NCBI RefSeq assembly: GCF_000153165.2
Contig: NC_014472.1
Coordinates: 741,501 to 805,500 of the forward strand
Length of the DNA: 64,000 nt
Direction: 5' to 3'
DNA from: Maribacter sp. HTCC2170
Lineage (GTDB): Bacteria > Bacteroidota > Bacteroidia > Flavobacteriales > Flavobacteriaceae
In this document: one piece after another, positions 18,307 to 27,390 of the stretch
How positions within the stretch are numbered: the first letter of the stretch is position 1
Layout of the letters: each line of letters starts with the position of its first letter
The notes under the pieces: generated by a model
The model's input: the letters and a program-made list of their open reading frames with translations, nothing else
What the model was told of the DNA's origin: nothing
Databases searched by the model: none
Program-made: the position numbers and the translations under genes

Positions 18307-20127
18307 CTAGTTCAAATGGGCGCTCAACTCAGTTAACTTTCCAATCTCAACATGTAAAAGCTGCAACTTTTTTCTATTACTATTCAAATCACCCAATATA
18401 ATGGCATTGGTCTCTTTGAATAGTTCTTTTGATGTATTGAACAACGACTCGTAATAACTTATACCTTCATTAAGGTTTTTAGCAAAATTGTTTAAGTAAT
18501 TCTCTTGCTTTTTACTAATTGTGTCCTTAACCTCATCTATTTTATTTTTTAAAAAATCAACGTAGATTGAGAGTTCTTTGACAAACATATTTGGACGGTC
18601 CAATCTTGTAATTACATTCGCCCGACCATAAATATGATCTGTAATCTCTTTAAGGCTCATTGAGCTCGAAAAATATGCCATATTGGGTCCTGGACATACT
18701 GAAACACCAGTACCCTCTACCCTTGTATCAAGGTCATTGACCAAAAGTGCTGAAGTTCCTAAACCTACACAAATACAGGATTTGTCCACTATCTTATTAA
18801 ACTCCTCGTCATATTTTTCTGGAGCATACTCTGTCTCATTTAATTCTTTGATTTTCAAATGCTGATATTGACGGGATGCAACACATATTGCCTTATCTGT
18901 AAATTCAGTGTTCAACGAAACAAATTTACGCGGGCATGAACTGCCTGGCCTATCTTTATCAATCAAGGCCTTTTTTTCATCATCTTTTGTATTGCCTTTG
19001 AGGCTATTGAACGGCACCCCAAGTGGTGATATATTACTTAAATATAAATCTTCCTCTTTGGCGCCCATCAATTTTTCCATTGTCGGATCATCAACCGTCG
19101 TGGCTTCCGGCACCAGAAGAAATGGCGTTCCCCATCCTACCGAATCCAGGTCATAAGTATCAATTAAAAATTGATGTTCCTCAGCTGTACCTACACCACC
19201 TTGAGCCGTGATTTTTAAAGGTAGTAAAGAGCTAGGCACCGTTTTATTCTTACTAGTCAAGGCTTGTTCCAATACTGTAAATGTAGATGTAATCAACTCT
19301 TCTCTTTTTTCTTTGAATTCTTCAAGGACAGGCCCTAAAAGATAACCGTCGGTCGCAAAAGCATGTCCTCCACAATTCAATCCTGACTCCACTCGATATT
19401 CAGACACCCAAATACCTTTTTTTGCCAAAAATTTCCCTTGAATCGAAGCTGATCGGTAATCACTAACCTTGAGAACAACTTTTTTCTTAATAAAACCATT
19501 CTCGTCGGGAAAAAAGTCATCAAATTTCTCTAAAAAACCATATAGACGAGGATTCATTCCGGCAGAAAGAATAACTGAAGAACATAAATCACTTTCAGCA
19601 TAACCCCTTAAAGCGGCATGGGCATCATTATACTCAGATGGTAATTTTTCACCTTTGAAATAATTTGCCTTATCAACCTTGGTCATAATATTCACATCAA
19701 TACTACCAAGTGACAAATTCTCCTTTATCCAATTACCAGCTTCGTTGATGTTCAAGAACTTCTCACTTAAGTTTTTGAACTCCTTTTTTATAGTGGTCCC
19801 ATCTGGTAACATATTAAGATAATCCTTAACCTCTTTACCTGTATTTAGGGCAGAATTCTTTAATTCATCAAACTTTTTTTCGGCCAGTGAATTGATAAGG
19901 TTGAGATACGATGTGATTCTCTTGGCCCTAAAATCTTCTATTTTATCAGTGATTTCCTTATATGGAATTTCGTGAACCTCACAATACATTTTTCTCAACT
20001 TCTCGAGAAGAATGTCATCGACCAAAGAAATCACAGAATCCATGCCATACTGTGCAACTTTTAAAGGGGTATCAACTGTAAACCCAATTCCCATGACCGG
20101 AATATGGAATGAATGTGTTTTCGTCAT
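18307..20127 (-). CDS. Divergent nitronate-monooxygenase-like (FMN TIM-barrel) protein with helical C-terminus
   Basis: 606 residues, no signal peptide. I do not recognise a named family, but several blocks resemble nitronate monooxygenase / PfaD-type FMN barrels. The start PVMGIGFTVDTPLKVAQYGM recalls their N-terminal glycine-rich motif. The middle YRVESGLNCGGHAFAT recalls the catalytic GG-H region. ITAQGGVGTAEEH followed by GWGTPFLLVPEAT recalls the phosphate-binding GGIGT ... G-T-x-F segment. Insertions (about 30-150) and a helical, coiled-coil-prone end (about 510-600) make it much longer than the usual 320-370 residues. It is preceded by a perfect 14-bp palindrome. Fold assignment is inference; substrate unknown. 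Confidence 0.6.
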   Translation of the reverse strand: MTKTHSFHIPVMGIGFTVDTPLKVAQYGMDSVISLVDDILLEKLRKMYCEVHEIPYKEITDKIEDFRAKRITSYLNLINSLAEKKFDELKNSALNTGKEVKDYLNMLPDGTTIKKEFKNLSEKFLNINEAGNWIKENLSLGSIDVNIMTKVDKANYFKGEKLPSEYNDAHAALRGYAESDLCSSVILSAGMNPRLYGFLEKFDDFFPDENGFIKKKVVLKVSDYRSASIQGKFLAKKGIWVSEYRVESGLNCGGHAFATDGYLLGPVLEEFKEKREELITSTFTVLEQALTSKNKTVPSSLLPLKITAQGGVGTAEEHQFLIDTYDLDSVGWGTPFLLVPEATTVDDPTMEKLMGAKEEDLYLSNISPLGVPFNSLKGNTKDDEKKALIDKDRPGSSCPRKFVSLNTEFTDKAICVASRQYQHLKIKELNETEYAPEKYDEEFNKIVDKSCICVGLGTSALLVNDLDTRVEGTGVSVCPGPNMAYFSSSMSLKEITDHIYGRANVITRLDRPNMFVKELSIYVDFLKNKIDEVKDTISKKQENYLNNFAKNLNEGISYYESLFNTSKELFKETNAIILGDLNSNRKKLQLLHVEIGKLTELSAHLN

Positions 20128-20219
20128 AATTGTACTATGTAACTGATTGTTTTGTTTAGTGCTAGGTTTCGAACAGAGCCGAAAAACCTCAAAACTAAAC
20201 TCTTAATCTGGGAGAAAAT

Positions 20220-20233
20220 ATGACAATTGTCAT
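20220..20233. promoter_or_regulatory. Perfect 14-bp palindrome, candidate operator
   Basis: ATGACAATTGTCAT is an exact inverted repeat in the gap between the acetyltransferase gene and the downstream 606-residue oxidoreductase-like gene. On the minus strand a TAGTTTTG element (fit to TAnnTTTG) lies about 30-40 bases closer to the gene, so the palindrome would sit near or just above the -33 region of that promoter. This is a typical place for a dimeric regulator, but none is encoded nearby. Confidence 0.4.
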
Positions 20234-20240
20234 GCATTGG

Positions 20241-20696
20241 TCAAACACCAAGTGTTTTTTTGAAGCAAACACTATTATCTATTCCGGTATATTGGCCATA
20301 ATTGGGAATTTGCATATAACCATTTTTGACGTATAATTTAATGGCTTCAGGCTGCCTTTTCCCTGTTTCCAGAACACAACCTTCATATGACATCTCTAAG
20401 GCCCAAGTCTCAAGTTCAGTAAGAATTTTAGTTGCCAATCCTTTTCCTCTATTTTCTGGAATGGTGTACATACGTTTCACCTCCATTGTAGAATTATCAA
20501 ATTCTTTTATTGCTCCACATCCTAAAGGTTTTTGATTTTCATAAAGTACCACGACATGTTGAATGACGTCAATATTATTGAATTTATCGTAAAAAGCATG
20601 TTCCTCTTTGTCACGTTCAGCCAACTCGCCGTCCAAGCGTTTTACAAGACTTACAAAATCTTGATTTTGAGAATTTGTCCTGATTACCTCAATCAT
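20241..20696 (-). CDS. GNAT family N-acetyltransferase
   Basis: 151 residues. The acetyl-CoA pyrophosphate loop motif is visible as PENRGKGLATKIL (NRGKGLA), followed by a helix and the strand YEGCVLETG, then KLYVKNGY, a normal GNAT ending. The family transfers acetyl groups to amines of metabolites, antibiotics or proteins; the substrate here is unknown. The start follows the DinB-like gene's stop by two bases, so the two are almost certainly co-transcribed. Confidence 0.92.
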   Translation of the reverse strand: MIEVIRTNSQNQDFVSLVKRLDGELAERDKEEHAFYDKFNNIDVIQHVVVLYENQKPLGCGAIKEFDNSTMEVKRMYTIPENRGKGLATKILTELETWALEMSYEGCVLETGKRQPEAIKLYVKNGYMQIPNYGQYTGIDNSVCFKKTLGV

Positions 20697-20698
20697 TT

Positions 20699-21289
20699 TT
20701 AATCCCTCACTTTTCCTGCAAGCAAACTAACCTTCGAATTGAACGGATTACCAGCCGCGCGCCGCATCATAACAATTTGTCCTGCATGCCAAACTGCGTC
20801 TTCAATTGGACCATTCAAATGATTCCAAAAAGGGAATTCAGACTGACCGTTTTTTCTTAAAAATATAATTTTATGATCGCTTAAATCTTTTGTCGCTTTG
20901 AACAAATCACTAGCAATCTTAAAATTTTCAAGTGTTCTTTTTCGCTTTTCTTCAATTGATAATTCTTCACGTTCAGCGGTAAAGTCAGTTGGCTCTTTTT
21001 TTGCTGAATTAACAATGGTTCTAGAAAGGCCATATACGTGATCCATCGTCTGTTCAATTGTTCTACCATCCTCACTAGGCTTGTACTGCATATTTTCCTG
21101 GGTTAAGCCTTCCGTGGCCCAATAATACCTAAAACCAAGTCCATCTATCATTCGAGAAACCACAGTGCCTGGTGTATAAGATTCTGGAACTTCAGGAATG
21201 ACGGCATATGGGAGCGGGTCTTTCATAGATTCTTGTGCTAGGATTGAACTTGTGATAAATAACAGAATAACATTAATATAAGCTTTCAT
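20699..21289 (-). CDS. Exported DinB-like four-helix protein
   Basis: 196 residues with a signal peptide ending near ILAQE (residue 19). The rest resembles the DinB/YfiT four-helix metal-binding fold: an early IEQTMDHVYG provides one His, and DAVWHAGQIVMMRR provides the late His of the usual three-His site, along with PFWNHLNG. DinB-like proteins include thiol transferases that use bacillithiol or mycothiol, but most are uncharacterised, and an exported member is less common. It lies in a tight run of leftward genes (gap of 34 bases above, two below). Confidence 0.78.
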   Translation of the reverse strand: MKAYINVILLFITSSILAQESMKDPLPYAVIPEVPESYTPGTVVSRMIDGLGFRYYWATEGLTQENMQYKPSEDGRTIEQTMDHVYGLSRTIVNSAKKEPTDFTAEREELSIEEKRKRTLENFKIASDLFKATKDLSDHKIIFLRKNGQSEFPFWNHLNGPIEDAVWHAGQIVMMRRAAGNPFNSKVSLLAGKVRD

Positions 21290-21323
21290 TTAGCCTTTTT
21301 TTTTTAAAATTCATAGTAGGTTA

Positions 21324-22100
21324 CTATTGTGGTAGAATTTCAACTTTGAATTGGGCACTACCCTCTTTCAAAAACATGAATCCCTCATTTAGTTTTTTTT
21401 GCTTCACCTTATATGGATAGAAAGTAATTGGTTCTATACAGATCATATTGTCAACCTCTGTCCACAACATAAAGTTACCAAATCCTGCTGTTCTTATTTG
21501 CAATCTTTTTGCATCCTGCAAAAAAAGGTCTTCACACTCGTCTAAACACAATGCTCGACTACCAACCGAAAGCACTTGTTCCAAGTTTATTCTCTGTTTT
21601 TTTGTCTCGACAAACGAATCCTTTGCATACAATTTAAAAGCAGGATGATAGCCCAACATGAAAGGCATATCTTCATCTCCGAAAATCTCAAATGTTATTA
21701 CCAAGCCTTTCTTAGAAAGTTCAAATCTTTTTTCAAACTTAAAATCATAGGGCCAAGATAATTCTTCAACCAATGATTTATCAGGATATTTTGAATTCAC
21801 CACCTTGCTGCTGGCAAAATACTCTTTCGCAAAAACTGCATGCTTATTCGAGACTTGTACCAATTCATAATCAAGTTCCCTCAAAAGCCCATGTTGGTCT
21901 TGAACAGCTGTGCCTTTCAGAGTTGCAACTTGATAATCAGCCTCGGCGGTTGGGCCTATTATAGGAAACATCTCGGTATCTGAGTTTCGCCATCCTAAGC
22001 TCCCTTTTTGATGAATATACTCATGGTCATCTACCACATAACCAAGCAACTCACCTTTATCAATCCTGACGGTTTGGTTTTCGCAATTTAGAATGACCAT
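21324..22100 (-). CDS. Aldose 1-epimerase family protein
   Basis: 258 residues, cytoplasmic. It is of the short galactose-mutarotase-like (YeaD/LacX) type: an N-terminal block VVDDHEYIHQKGSLGW, the active-site region MLGYHPAFKLY with its His, and CIEPITFYP near the end with the Glu expected to act as base. These enzymes interconvert alpha and beta anomers of sugars. The gene starts two bases after the end of the M20 peptidase gene, so it is co-transcribed with it. The sugar is unknown; the fucosidase operon is too far away to link them. Confidence 0.88.
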   Translation of the reverse strand: MVILNCENQTVRIDKGELLGYVVDDHEYIHQKGSLGWRNSDTEMFPIIGPTAEADYQVATLKGTAVQDQHGLLRELDYELVQVSNKHAVFAKEYFASSKVVNSKYPDKSLVEELSWPYDFKFEKRFELSKKGLVITFEIFGDEDMPFMLGYHPAFKLYAKDSFVETKKQRINLEQVLSVGSRALCLDECEDLFLQDAKRLQIRTAGFGNFMLWTEVDNMICIEPITFYPYKVKQKKLNEGFMFLKEGSAQFKVEILPQ

Positions 22101-22102
22101 TC

Positions 22103-23398
22103 TTATTGATTAATTAGTCTATAAATAAGTACTGCTGTTCGCTTGGTCAAAGACTCAATGGTATTCAAGTTGACCGTTTCTTCTGGAGTATGGGCTCCCG
22201 AGCCCATGGTGCCCAAACCATCTAAACAATCAACATAGGCGGCGACGAATGAAGTATCGGCCGCTCCTCTTTTTCCCGGGTCATAAGCAATTACCTCTCC
22301 TTGGGATAAATCCAAACTAACTTGGTTCAACTGTTTAAGTAAGCTTTTGTTTCCGTCTGTTGGCCCCATTGCCGGATAACTATCCGTGAATTTAATGCTA
22401 GCGGAAGTGTTTGGAAGATTATTTTTAACTATTTCACGCATTCTATTTCTTGCATCTTCTTTCTGTTCTTCTGATATAAAACGTAATCCCCCTTTTACGA
22501 TGGCATTTTGAGCAACTACGTTGCTTTTTCCGAAAGCAGAAGCATTTCCTGTTTTAATGTCATAATCCAAGAATGTACCGCCCATTAAAATTCCTGGATT
22601 AAAGGTCAAGAACTCTTCGCCTTTAACATTGGTATAGAATTCGTTCAAAATTCTGGACATCTCGAATATGGCGCCAGCACCAACACTTTCACTAAATATA
22701 CCCGAGGAGTGTGCGCGTTTCCCTTTTACCTCAACTTCCCAACCCGAGGCCCCCCGTCGGGCTACCGTTGCATAATTAAAACCGGTCGAAGTTTCGAAAC
22801 CTAAGGCAATGTCGCTCCTTTTTGCAGCATTGACCAAATCCCCTCTACTGGTTTTCAAAGGTTTACCCGTACTTTCTTCATCACCTGTGTAAGCCACAAT
22901 AATTTGTGCATCATCTAGCAACCCATTTTCACGTAAAGCTTTTAATGCATAAAGCACGATGATGTTACCCCCCTTCATATCATTTCCCCCTGGAGCATGG
23001 GCAATACTGTCATTGACCATTTTAAAAGTTTGGAAAGGACTATTCTCTTCAAAAACAGTATCAAGATGACCAATAAGCAATAACTTTTTTCCTTTACCGC
23101 CCTTAATCTCTGCAAACAAATGTCCCGCTCTATTCATTTCGGCAGGCATATCAATCCATTTAGTTTCAAAATTTATTGATTGAAACTCCTTGGCAAATAC
23201 CTCTCCGACCTCTTTAACACCTTTGGTATTTAAAGTGCCACTATTAATATTCACAGTCTTTTCTAATAATGTAATGGCATCGGCATTGTTCTTTGCAACG
23301 ATTTTCACTAATTTCTTCTCAACTCTTGTCAGTTTTTGAGCAGTAATATGGAATGAAGAAAAAAATAGAATGAGGAAAATAAAAAATCTAATATTCAT
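22103..23398 (-). CDS. M20/M25/M40 family metallopeptidase, exported
   Basis: 431 residues with a signal peptide (cleavage near HITAQ, residue 20). Di-zinc ligand blocks of the M20 family are present: IGHLDTVF (His), PGGNDMKGG (Asp), YTGDEESTG (catalytic Glu and ligand Glu) and GSGAHTPEE (late His). A dimerisation domain (about 205-330) lies between. The overall shape is of the carboxypeptidase G2 / glutamate carboxypeptidase group, acting on C-terminal residues of small peptides in the periplasm. Flanked at two bases by the epimerase gene. Confidence 0.92.
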   Translation of the reverse strand: MNIRFFIFLILFFSSFHITAQKLTRVEKKLVKIVAKNNADAITLLEKTVNINSGTLNTKGVKEVGEVFAKEFQSINFETKWIDMPAEMNRAGHLFAEIKGGKGKKLLLIGHLDTVFEENSPFQTFKMVNDSIAHAPGGNDMKGGNIIVLYALKALRENGLLDDAQIIVAYTGDEESTGKPLKTSRGDLVNAAKRSDIALGFETSTGFNYATVARRGASGWEVEVKGKRAHSSGIFSESVGAGAIFEMSRILNEFYTNVKGEEFLTFNPGILMGGTFLDYDIKTGNASAFGKSNVVAQNAIVKGGLRFISEEQKEDARNRMREIVKNNLPNTSASIKFTDSYPAMGPTDGNKSLLKQLNQVSLDLSQGEVIAYDPGKRGAADTSFVAAYVDCLDGLGTMGSGAHTPEETVNLNTIESLTKRTAVLIYRLINQ

Positions 23399-23419
23399 GT
23401 AAAAAATAATTATTTGAAA

Positions 23420-24814
23420 TTATAAAGCTTCAATGGAACCATCTAACCACCACAGGCGATTATCGATCCACGTTCTTAAATAGTCAACTTCATCACTGTA
23501 ACTCGCCCCTACATAATTATTGGGCCAAACATATGTGCCGAAAATATTCCATTTTTGAAAATTTGATTCAATGGCATTTGTAGTCTCCAAATTGGCTACA
23601 TATGAATCGACCTTGTTGTGAATATTACCATCAGCCAATATACCGGATCTAAGCGCTGTCCATCGTGCTTTCAATTGTGAAACAAACTCAGGATCTTGCA
23701 ATAATCTATCCCACCAGAAAGGCACCTGCCAAAAGTCCCCTGGGCAGCGTTCATTAAATCTATATGCCCACACTTGCGTTGACCCCCCGCTGCAATAATC
23801 TGCATTGCCAAAAGCCAAGTTAAAATCCCAAATCGGCCCCATTCTAAGTTTTTCATTCTTATCCTTGTGCAAATAAGTACTTAAACGGTATCCATCTACA
23901 TTATTCGAAAGCTCATTCAGAATGAAAAAATCTATAAAACTTGCTACATCAATATAGGAGCTATAACCAAGTGTGGGATCAGTAAATGTATCAGCCGCCA
24001 AGGCATTTTCAAACCCTAAAACATAATCGGTAATATATGCTCTCTGTTCGCTGGTAATTTCATCCGGTTTTGGATATGCATATTGATATACTATGGTTTG
24101 ACCAGAATTACCACTTAATGGGGCATGTGGAGATATAAATGAATTCATTGAACTTAGACCACTACCGGCACCAGTTGATTTATCGATCTTTAATATGTAT
24201 CCTCCAGTAAGCTCTTCACCTAAATTATCATCTATTTTCAACTTACTTATATCTAACCTAACACTATCACGCTTTATTTTTTCCATTAACACGTAAACTC
24301 CCTGATAATCATCATTTATAGATACATCAGTAAATTTTGTTCTACTTGCATACATGCCAAAATCTCTGGCCAAATCGAATATAAGTTTATTCCTCACAAG
24401 TGATTTATCACTAAATGGGCCATGAAGTATCCAATCTTCTTCTTCAGGAAAACCCATCAATGCAACATCTAAATCTTCGTTGCTGGCGTCACGTGTTTCA
24501 AAACCGTATGATTTTTTAGGGAAGAAAAACTGAGAAGAAGAACCCCTAATTTCAATAGCGATATTGCCATCAAAGGTTATTGTGCCATCCTCTGTAATCG
24601 TCATTAAAGCATCAATTTTGGGCTCATCAACAATTGAACCGCCAAGCGTATTAATTGAAACGGACGGAAGTCTATCGCCATCAGGGATTTCAGTTTCTTT
24701 ATCAGGATCAACGGAAATGTTACCATCATCATTGCTACAGCCAACAATCAATGTCGTAAATAAAACAAGTAATAAGCGATATTGAATTTTAAACATTTGG
24801 AACTTATAATTCAT
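23420..24814 (-). CDS. CotH-like kinase family lipoprotein
   Basis: 464 residues from the ATG at 24814; ATGs at 24856 and 24796 are in frame too, and the latter gives the shortest lipoprotein signal (MFKIQYRLLLVLFTTLIVGC). The body has CotH features: IEIRGSSSQFFFPKKSYGFE, LHGPFSDKSLVRNKLIFDL, GVYVLMEKIKRD, and the Asp-bearing MGPIWDFNLAFGN. CotH proteins are atypical kinases that phosphorylate proteins, first described on spore coats. In Bacteroidota they are often exported lipoproteins with unknown targets. Stop lies 21 bases before the peptidase start. Start choice is uncertain; family call is firm. Confidence 0.87.
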   Translation of the reverse strand: MNYKFQMFKIQYRLLLVLFTTLIVGCSNDDGNISVDPDKETEIPDGDRLPSVSINTLGGSIVDEPKIDALMTITEDGTITFDGNIAIEIRGSSSQFFFPKKSYGFETRDASNEDLDVALMGFPEEEDWILHGPFSDKSLVRNKLIFDLARDFGMYASRTKFTDVSINDDYQGVYVLMEKIKRDSVRLDISKLKIDDNLGEELTGGYILKIDKSTGAGSGLSSMNSFISPHAPLSGNSGQTIVYQYAYPKPDEITSEQRAYITDYVLGFENALAADTFTDPTLGYSSYIDVASFIDFFILNELSNNVDGYRLSTYLHKDKNEKLRMGPIWDFNLAFGNADYCSGGSTQVWAYRFNERCPGDFWQVPFWWDRLLQDPEFVSQLKARWTALRSGILADGNIHNKVDSYVANLETTNAIESNFQKWNIFGTYVWPNNYVGASYSDEVDYLRTWIDNRLWWLDGSIEAL

Positions 24815-24891
24815 CGAAAAACAATTTTTTCCGAAGATACCAAATCTATTCTTCATTTTAAATTACACTGTACTTGATTATCCACCCTTAA

Positions 24892-26130
24892 TCATTCAAA
24901 CTTAATAGCTTTAACAGGGTTTATTTTGGTAATAATATAAGAAGGTACAAGAAGCATTAATAAACACAAGGCCAATACACCAAGATTCAGAAAAAGAATA
25001 GTTGGAAGATCAATATGCACAGGAATATATTCTATATAGTATTCTTTAGGATTCGGAAACTTAAGAATACGATATTTTTGCTGAGCCCAAATAAAACCTA
25101 ACCCCAATAGATTGCCCCAAAATAAGCCAACAGCAATCAAATACGCAGCATTGTACAAAAAAACCTTTCGAATACTCCAATTCGCAGAACCTAAGGCTTT
25201 TAAAATACCTATCATTTGGGTACGTTCAAGGATAAGCACCAATAAGGCAGTAATCATATTAATACCACCTACAATAATCATTATACCTATAATGAGTGCA
25301 ATATTAAAGTCAAATAAATTTATCCACTCAAAAATTTTATAATATTTATTTACCACTGTCTGTGTATCTAAATTGGATAAAATCTTACCATAGATTTCTT
25401 GGCTTATCTGATCAATATCATCATAACCATTTAAAAAGACCTCAAAATTACCCACTTGATCTTGTTCCCATTTGTTCATTCGTTGCACATGCCGAATATC
25501 AACAAATGCAAATACACCATCAATCTCCTCAAAACCACTATCATAAATACCAACTAATTTAAATCTTCGCTGATTTGGTTTCAAGGGATCTTCTTCTTTT
25601 GGAAAAAAAGCAGAAAAAGAATCCCCGGTCTTCAATTGCAACCGATTGGCCATTAACTGTGAAAGCACGACTTCAGTATTTAAGTCACCCGAATAATCTG
25701 GCAATTCGCCAACCACTAAATACTCTTCGAAAACTTTCCAATTGTAATCTTTGCCCACACCCTTGGCAATAAAACCCTCAAAAGTATCTTCTGTTCTTAT
25801 GATTCCGGCTTTTGAAGCGACTGCCTGAATATGGTCAACACCCTCTACAATATTGAAATTAGGATAAAACTCTTGCTCTTTTGAAACGGGAACTACAGAT
25901 ACATCTGAAGTATTGTTATCATAATTGTAAATTTGGATATGCCCATTAAAAGCTGCTACTTTTTCACGTATTTTATGCTTTAAACCAACACCCGTTGCAA
26001 TAGCAATCAACATCATAAAAACACTGATAGCAATAGCCGCTATAGCAATTTTTATTATTGGTGCGGATATGCTAATTTTATGCGCCGCACCCTTGATGAG
26101 TCGTTTGGCTATAAAATATTCTAAATTCAA
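24892..26130 (-). CDS. FtsX-like ABC transporter permease of the LolC/LolE type
   Basis: 412 residues with four transmembrane helices: one after residue 20, then three in the last 170 residues, with a large periplasmic domain between (about 50-260). The start NLEYFIAKRLI and the loop ILKALGSANWSIRKVFL are typical of lipoprotein-releasing LolC/E subunits. The apparent start codon is TTG at 26128-26130; no ATG lies in frame nearby. The start codon is only three bases from the ATG of the divergent muramidase gene, so the promoters must lie inside each other's coding regions. No LolD ATPase is adjacent. Confidence 0.88.
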   Translation of the reverse strand: MNLEYFIAKRLIKGAAHKISISAPIIKIAIAAIAISVFMMLIAIATGVGLKHKIREKVAAFNGHIQIYNYDNNTSDVSVVPVSKEQEFYPNFNIVEGVDHIQAVASKAGIIRTEDTFEGFIAKGVGKDYNWKVFEEYLVVGELPDYSGDLNTEVVLSQLMANRLQLKTGDSFSAFFPKEEDPLKPNQRRFKLVGIYDSGFEEIDGVFAFVDIRHVQRMNKWEQDQVGNFEVFLNGYDDIDQISQEIYGKILSNLDTQTVVNKYYKIFEWINLFDFNIALIIGIMIIVGGINMITALLVLILERTQMIGILKALGSANWSIRKVFLYNAAYLIAVGLFWGNLLGLGFIWAQQKYRILKFPNPKEYYIEYIPVHIDLPTILFLNLGVLALCLLMLLVPSYIITKINPVKAIKFE

Positions 26131-26133
26131 ATT

Positions 26134-27375
26134 ATGGCGTTTTTATCCAGTTTCAAAAGTACAGTTTTCTTATGGGTTTTAGTAATGTCAGGCTGTGGAA
26201 ACAGTGAAAAACAATCTAAAAAAACAGAAGGTTCTGAAATTGATAAAATTTCATTGGAAGAAAAAAAACCTATAAAAGTAGGTGCCAATAGAACTGAGGA
26301 GTATCTAAATTTACTAAAAGGAAAAAAAGTAGGAATCGTTGGGAACCAGACCAGTGTTATTTATAAAACCAATAAAAATTATACCCATCTGGTAGATTCG
26401 TTATTAAGTTTAAAGATTGACATTATAAAAGTGTTTGCTCCAGAACATGGGTTTCGTGGTCAAGCCGATGCAGGTGAAAAGGTTAAAGATGGTGTTGACA
26501 CCAAAACAGGACTGCCCCTAATTTCACTTTATGGAAAAAACAGAAAGCCTTCAAAGGAACTTTTGAAAGGCTTGGATGTTGTTTTATTTGATATACAGGA
26601 TGTAGGCGTCCGATTTTACACCTATATCGCTACGCTTCAATTGGTCATGGAAGCCTGCGCGGATAATAATATTCCCGTAATCGTATTGGACAGACCCAAT
26701 CCCAACGGTCATTATGTTGATGGACCAACCATGGAAAAGGAACATACAGGCTTTTTAGGAATGACCACTATACCCCTTGTGTACGGAATGACAATAGGGG
26801 AATATGCACAAATGATAAATACCGAAGGGTGGTTAGCAAATGAAGTTAAAGCAAACCTTACGGTGATTAAATTGAAAAATTACACTCATGATTCTGAATA
26901 CAGTATTGCTTTAAGACCCTCGCCCAATTTACCCAGTGACACGGCCATTAATTTATATCCAAGTTTAGGATTATTTGAAGGAACCAATATCAATGCCGGT
27001 AGGGGTACCGAATTTCAATTTCAACGGTACGGCGCATCGTTTTTAGATAGTATCCAATACAGTTTTAAATATTCCCCAAAACCAAATTTTGGTTCTAAAA
27101 GTCCTAAAGAAAATGGGCAGTTGTGCTATGGAAAAGATTTGTCCAAATTTCCTAAAATGAACGAAGTTTCTCTAAAATGGATAATTGATGCTTATGAAAA
27201 TGCCCATGATAAATCTAAGGTTTTCAATACTAGTGGGTTTACCAAACATGCAGGAACCGAAAAATTACAGCAACAAATCGAAGCTGGACTTTCTGAAAAT
27301 GAAATAAAAAAAACTTGGCAAGCCGATTTGAAGCGATTTATGAAAATAAGAGCAAAGTATCTGCTATATAATTAA
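26134..27375 (+). CDS. DUF1343 / NamZ-like exo-beta-N-acetylmuramidase (GH171), lipoprotein
   Basis: 413 residues with a lipobox VMSGC (Cys21). The remaining protein matches DUF1343: GKKVGIVGNQTSV, KVFAPEHGFRGQADAGEKV, VLFDIQDVGVRFYTYI, VLDRPNPNG and LRPSPNLPSD. NamZ of Bacillus subtilis, a member of the same family (GH171), releases terminal N-acetylmuramic acid from peptidoglycan fragments; here a similar recycling role is inferred. The gene faces the LolC/E-like permease with three bases between start codons. Confidence 0.9.
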   Translation: MAFLSSFKSTVFLWVLVMSGCGNSEKQSKKTEGSEIDKISLEEKKPIKVGANRTEEYLNLLKGKKVGIVGNQTSVIYKTNKNYTHLVDSLLSLKIDIIKVFAPEHGFRGQADAGEKVKDGVDTKTGLPLISLYGKNRKPSKELLKGLDVVLFDIQDVGVRFYTYIATLQLVMEACADNNIPVIVLDRPNPNGHYVDGPTMEKEHTGFLGMTTIPLVYGMTIGEYAQMINTEGWLANEVKANLTVIKLKNYTHDSEYSIALRPSPNLPSDTAINLYPSLGLFEGTNINAGRGTEFQFQRYGASFLDSIQYSFKYSPKPNFGSKSPKENGQLCYGKDLSKFPKMNEVSLKWIIDAYENAHDKSKVFNTSGFTKHAGTEKLQQQIEAGLSENEIKKTWQADLKRFMKIRAKYLLYN

Positions 27376-27390
27376 AGCAGGTTTTATTCA

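Noticed and set aside
20164-20189. Hairpin AGGTTTCG...CGAAAAACCT as a terminator of the acetyltransferase gene
   Set aside because: The stem is imperfect and no T-run follows it on the relevant strand.
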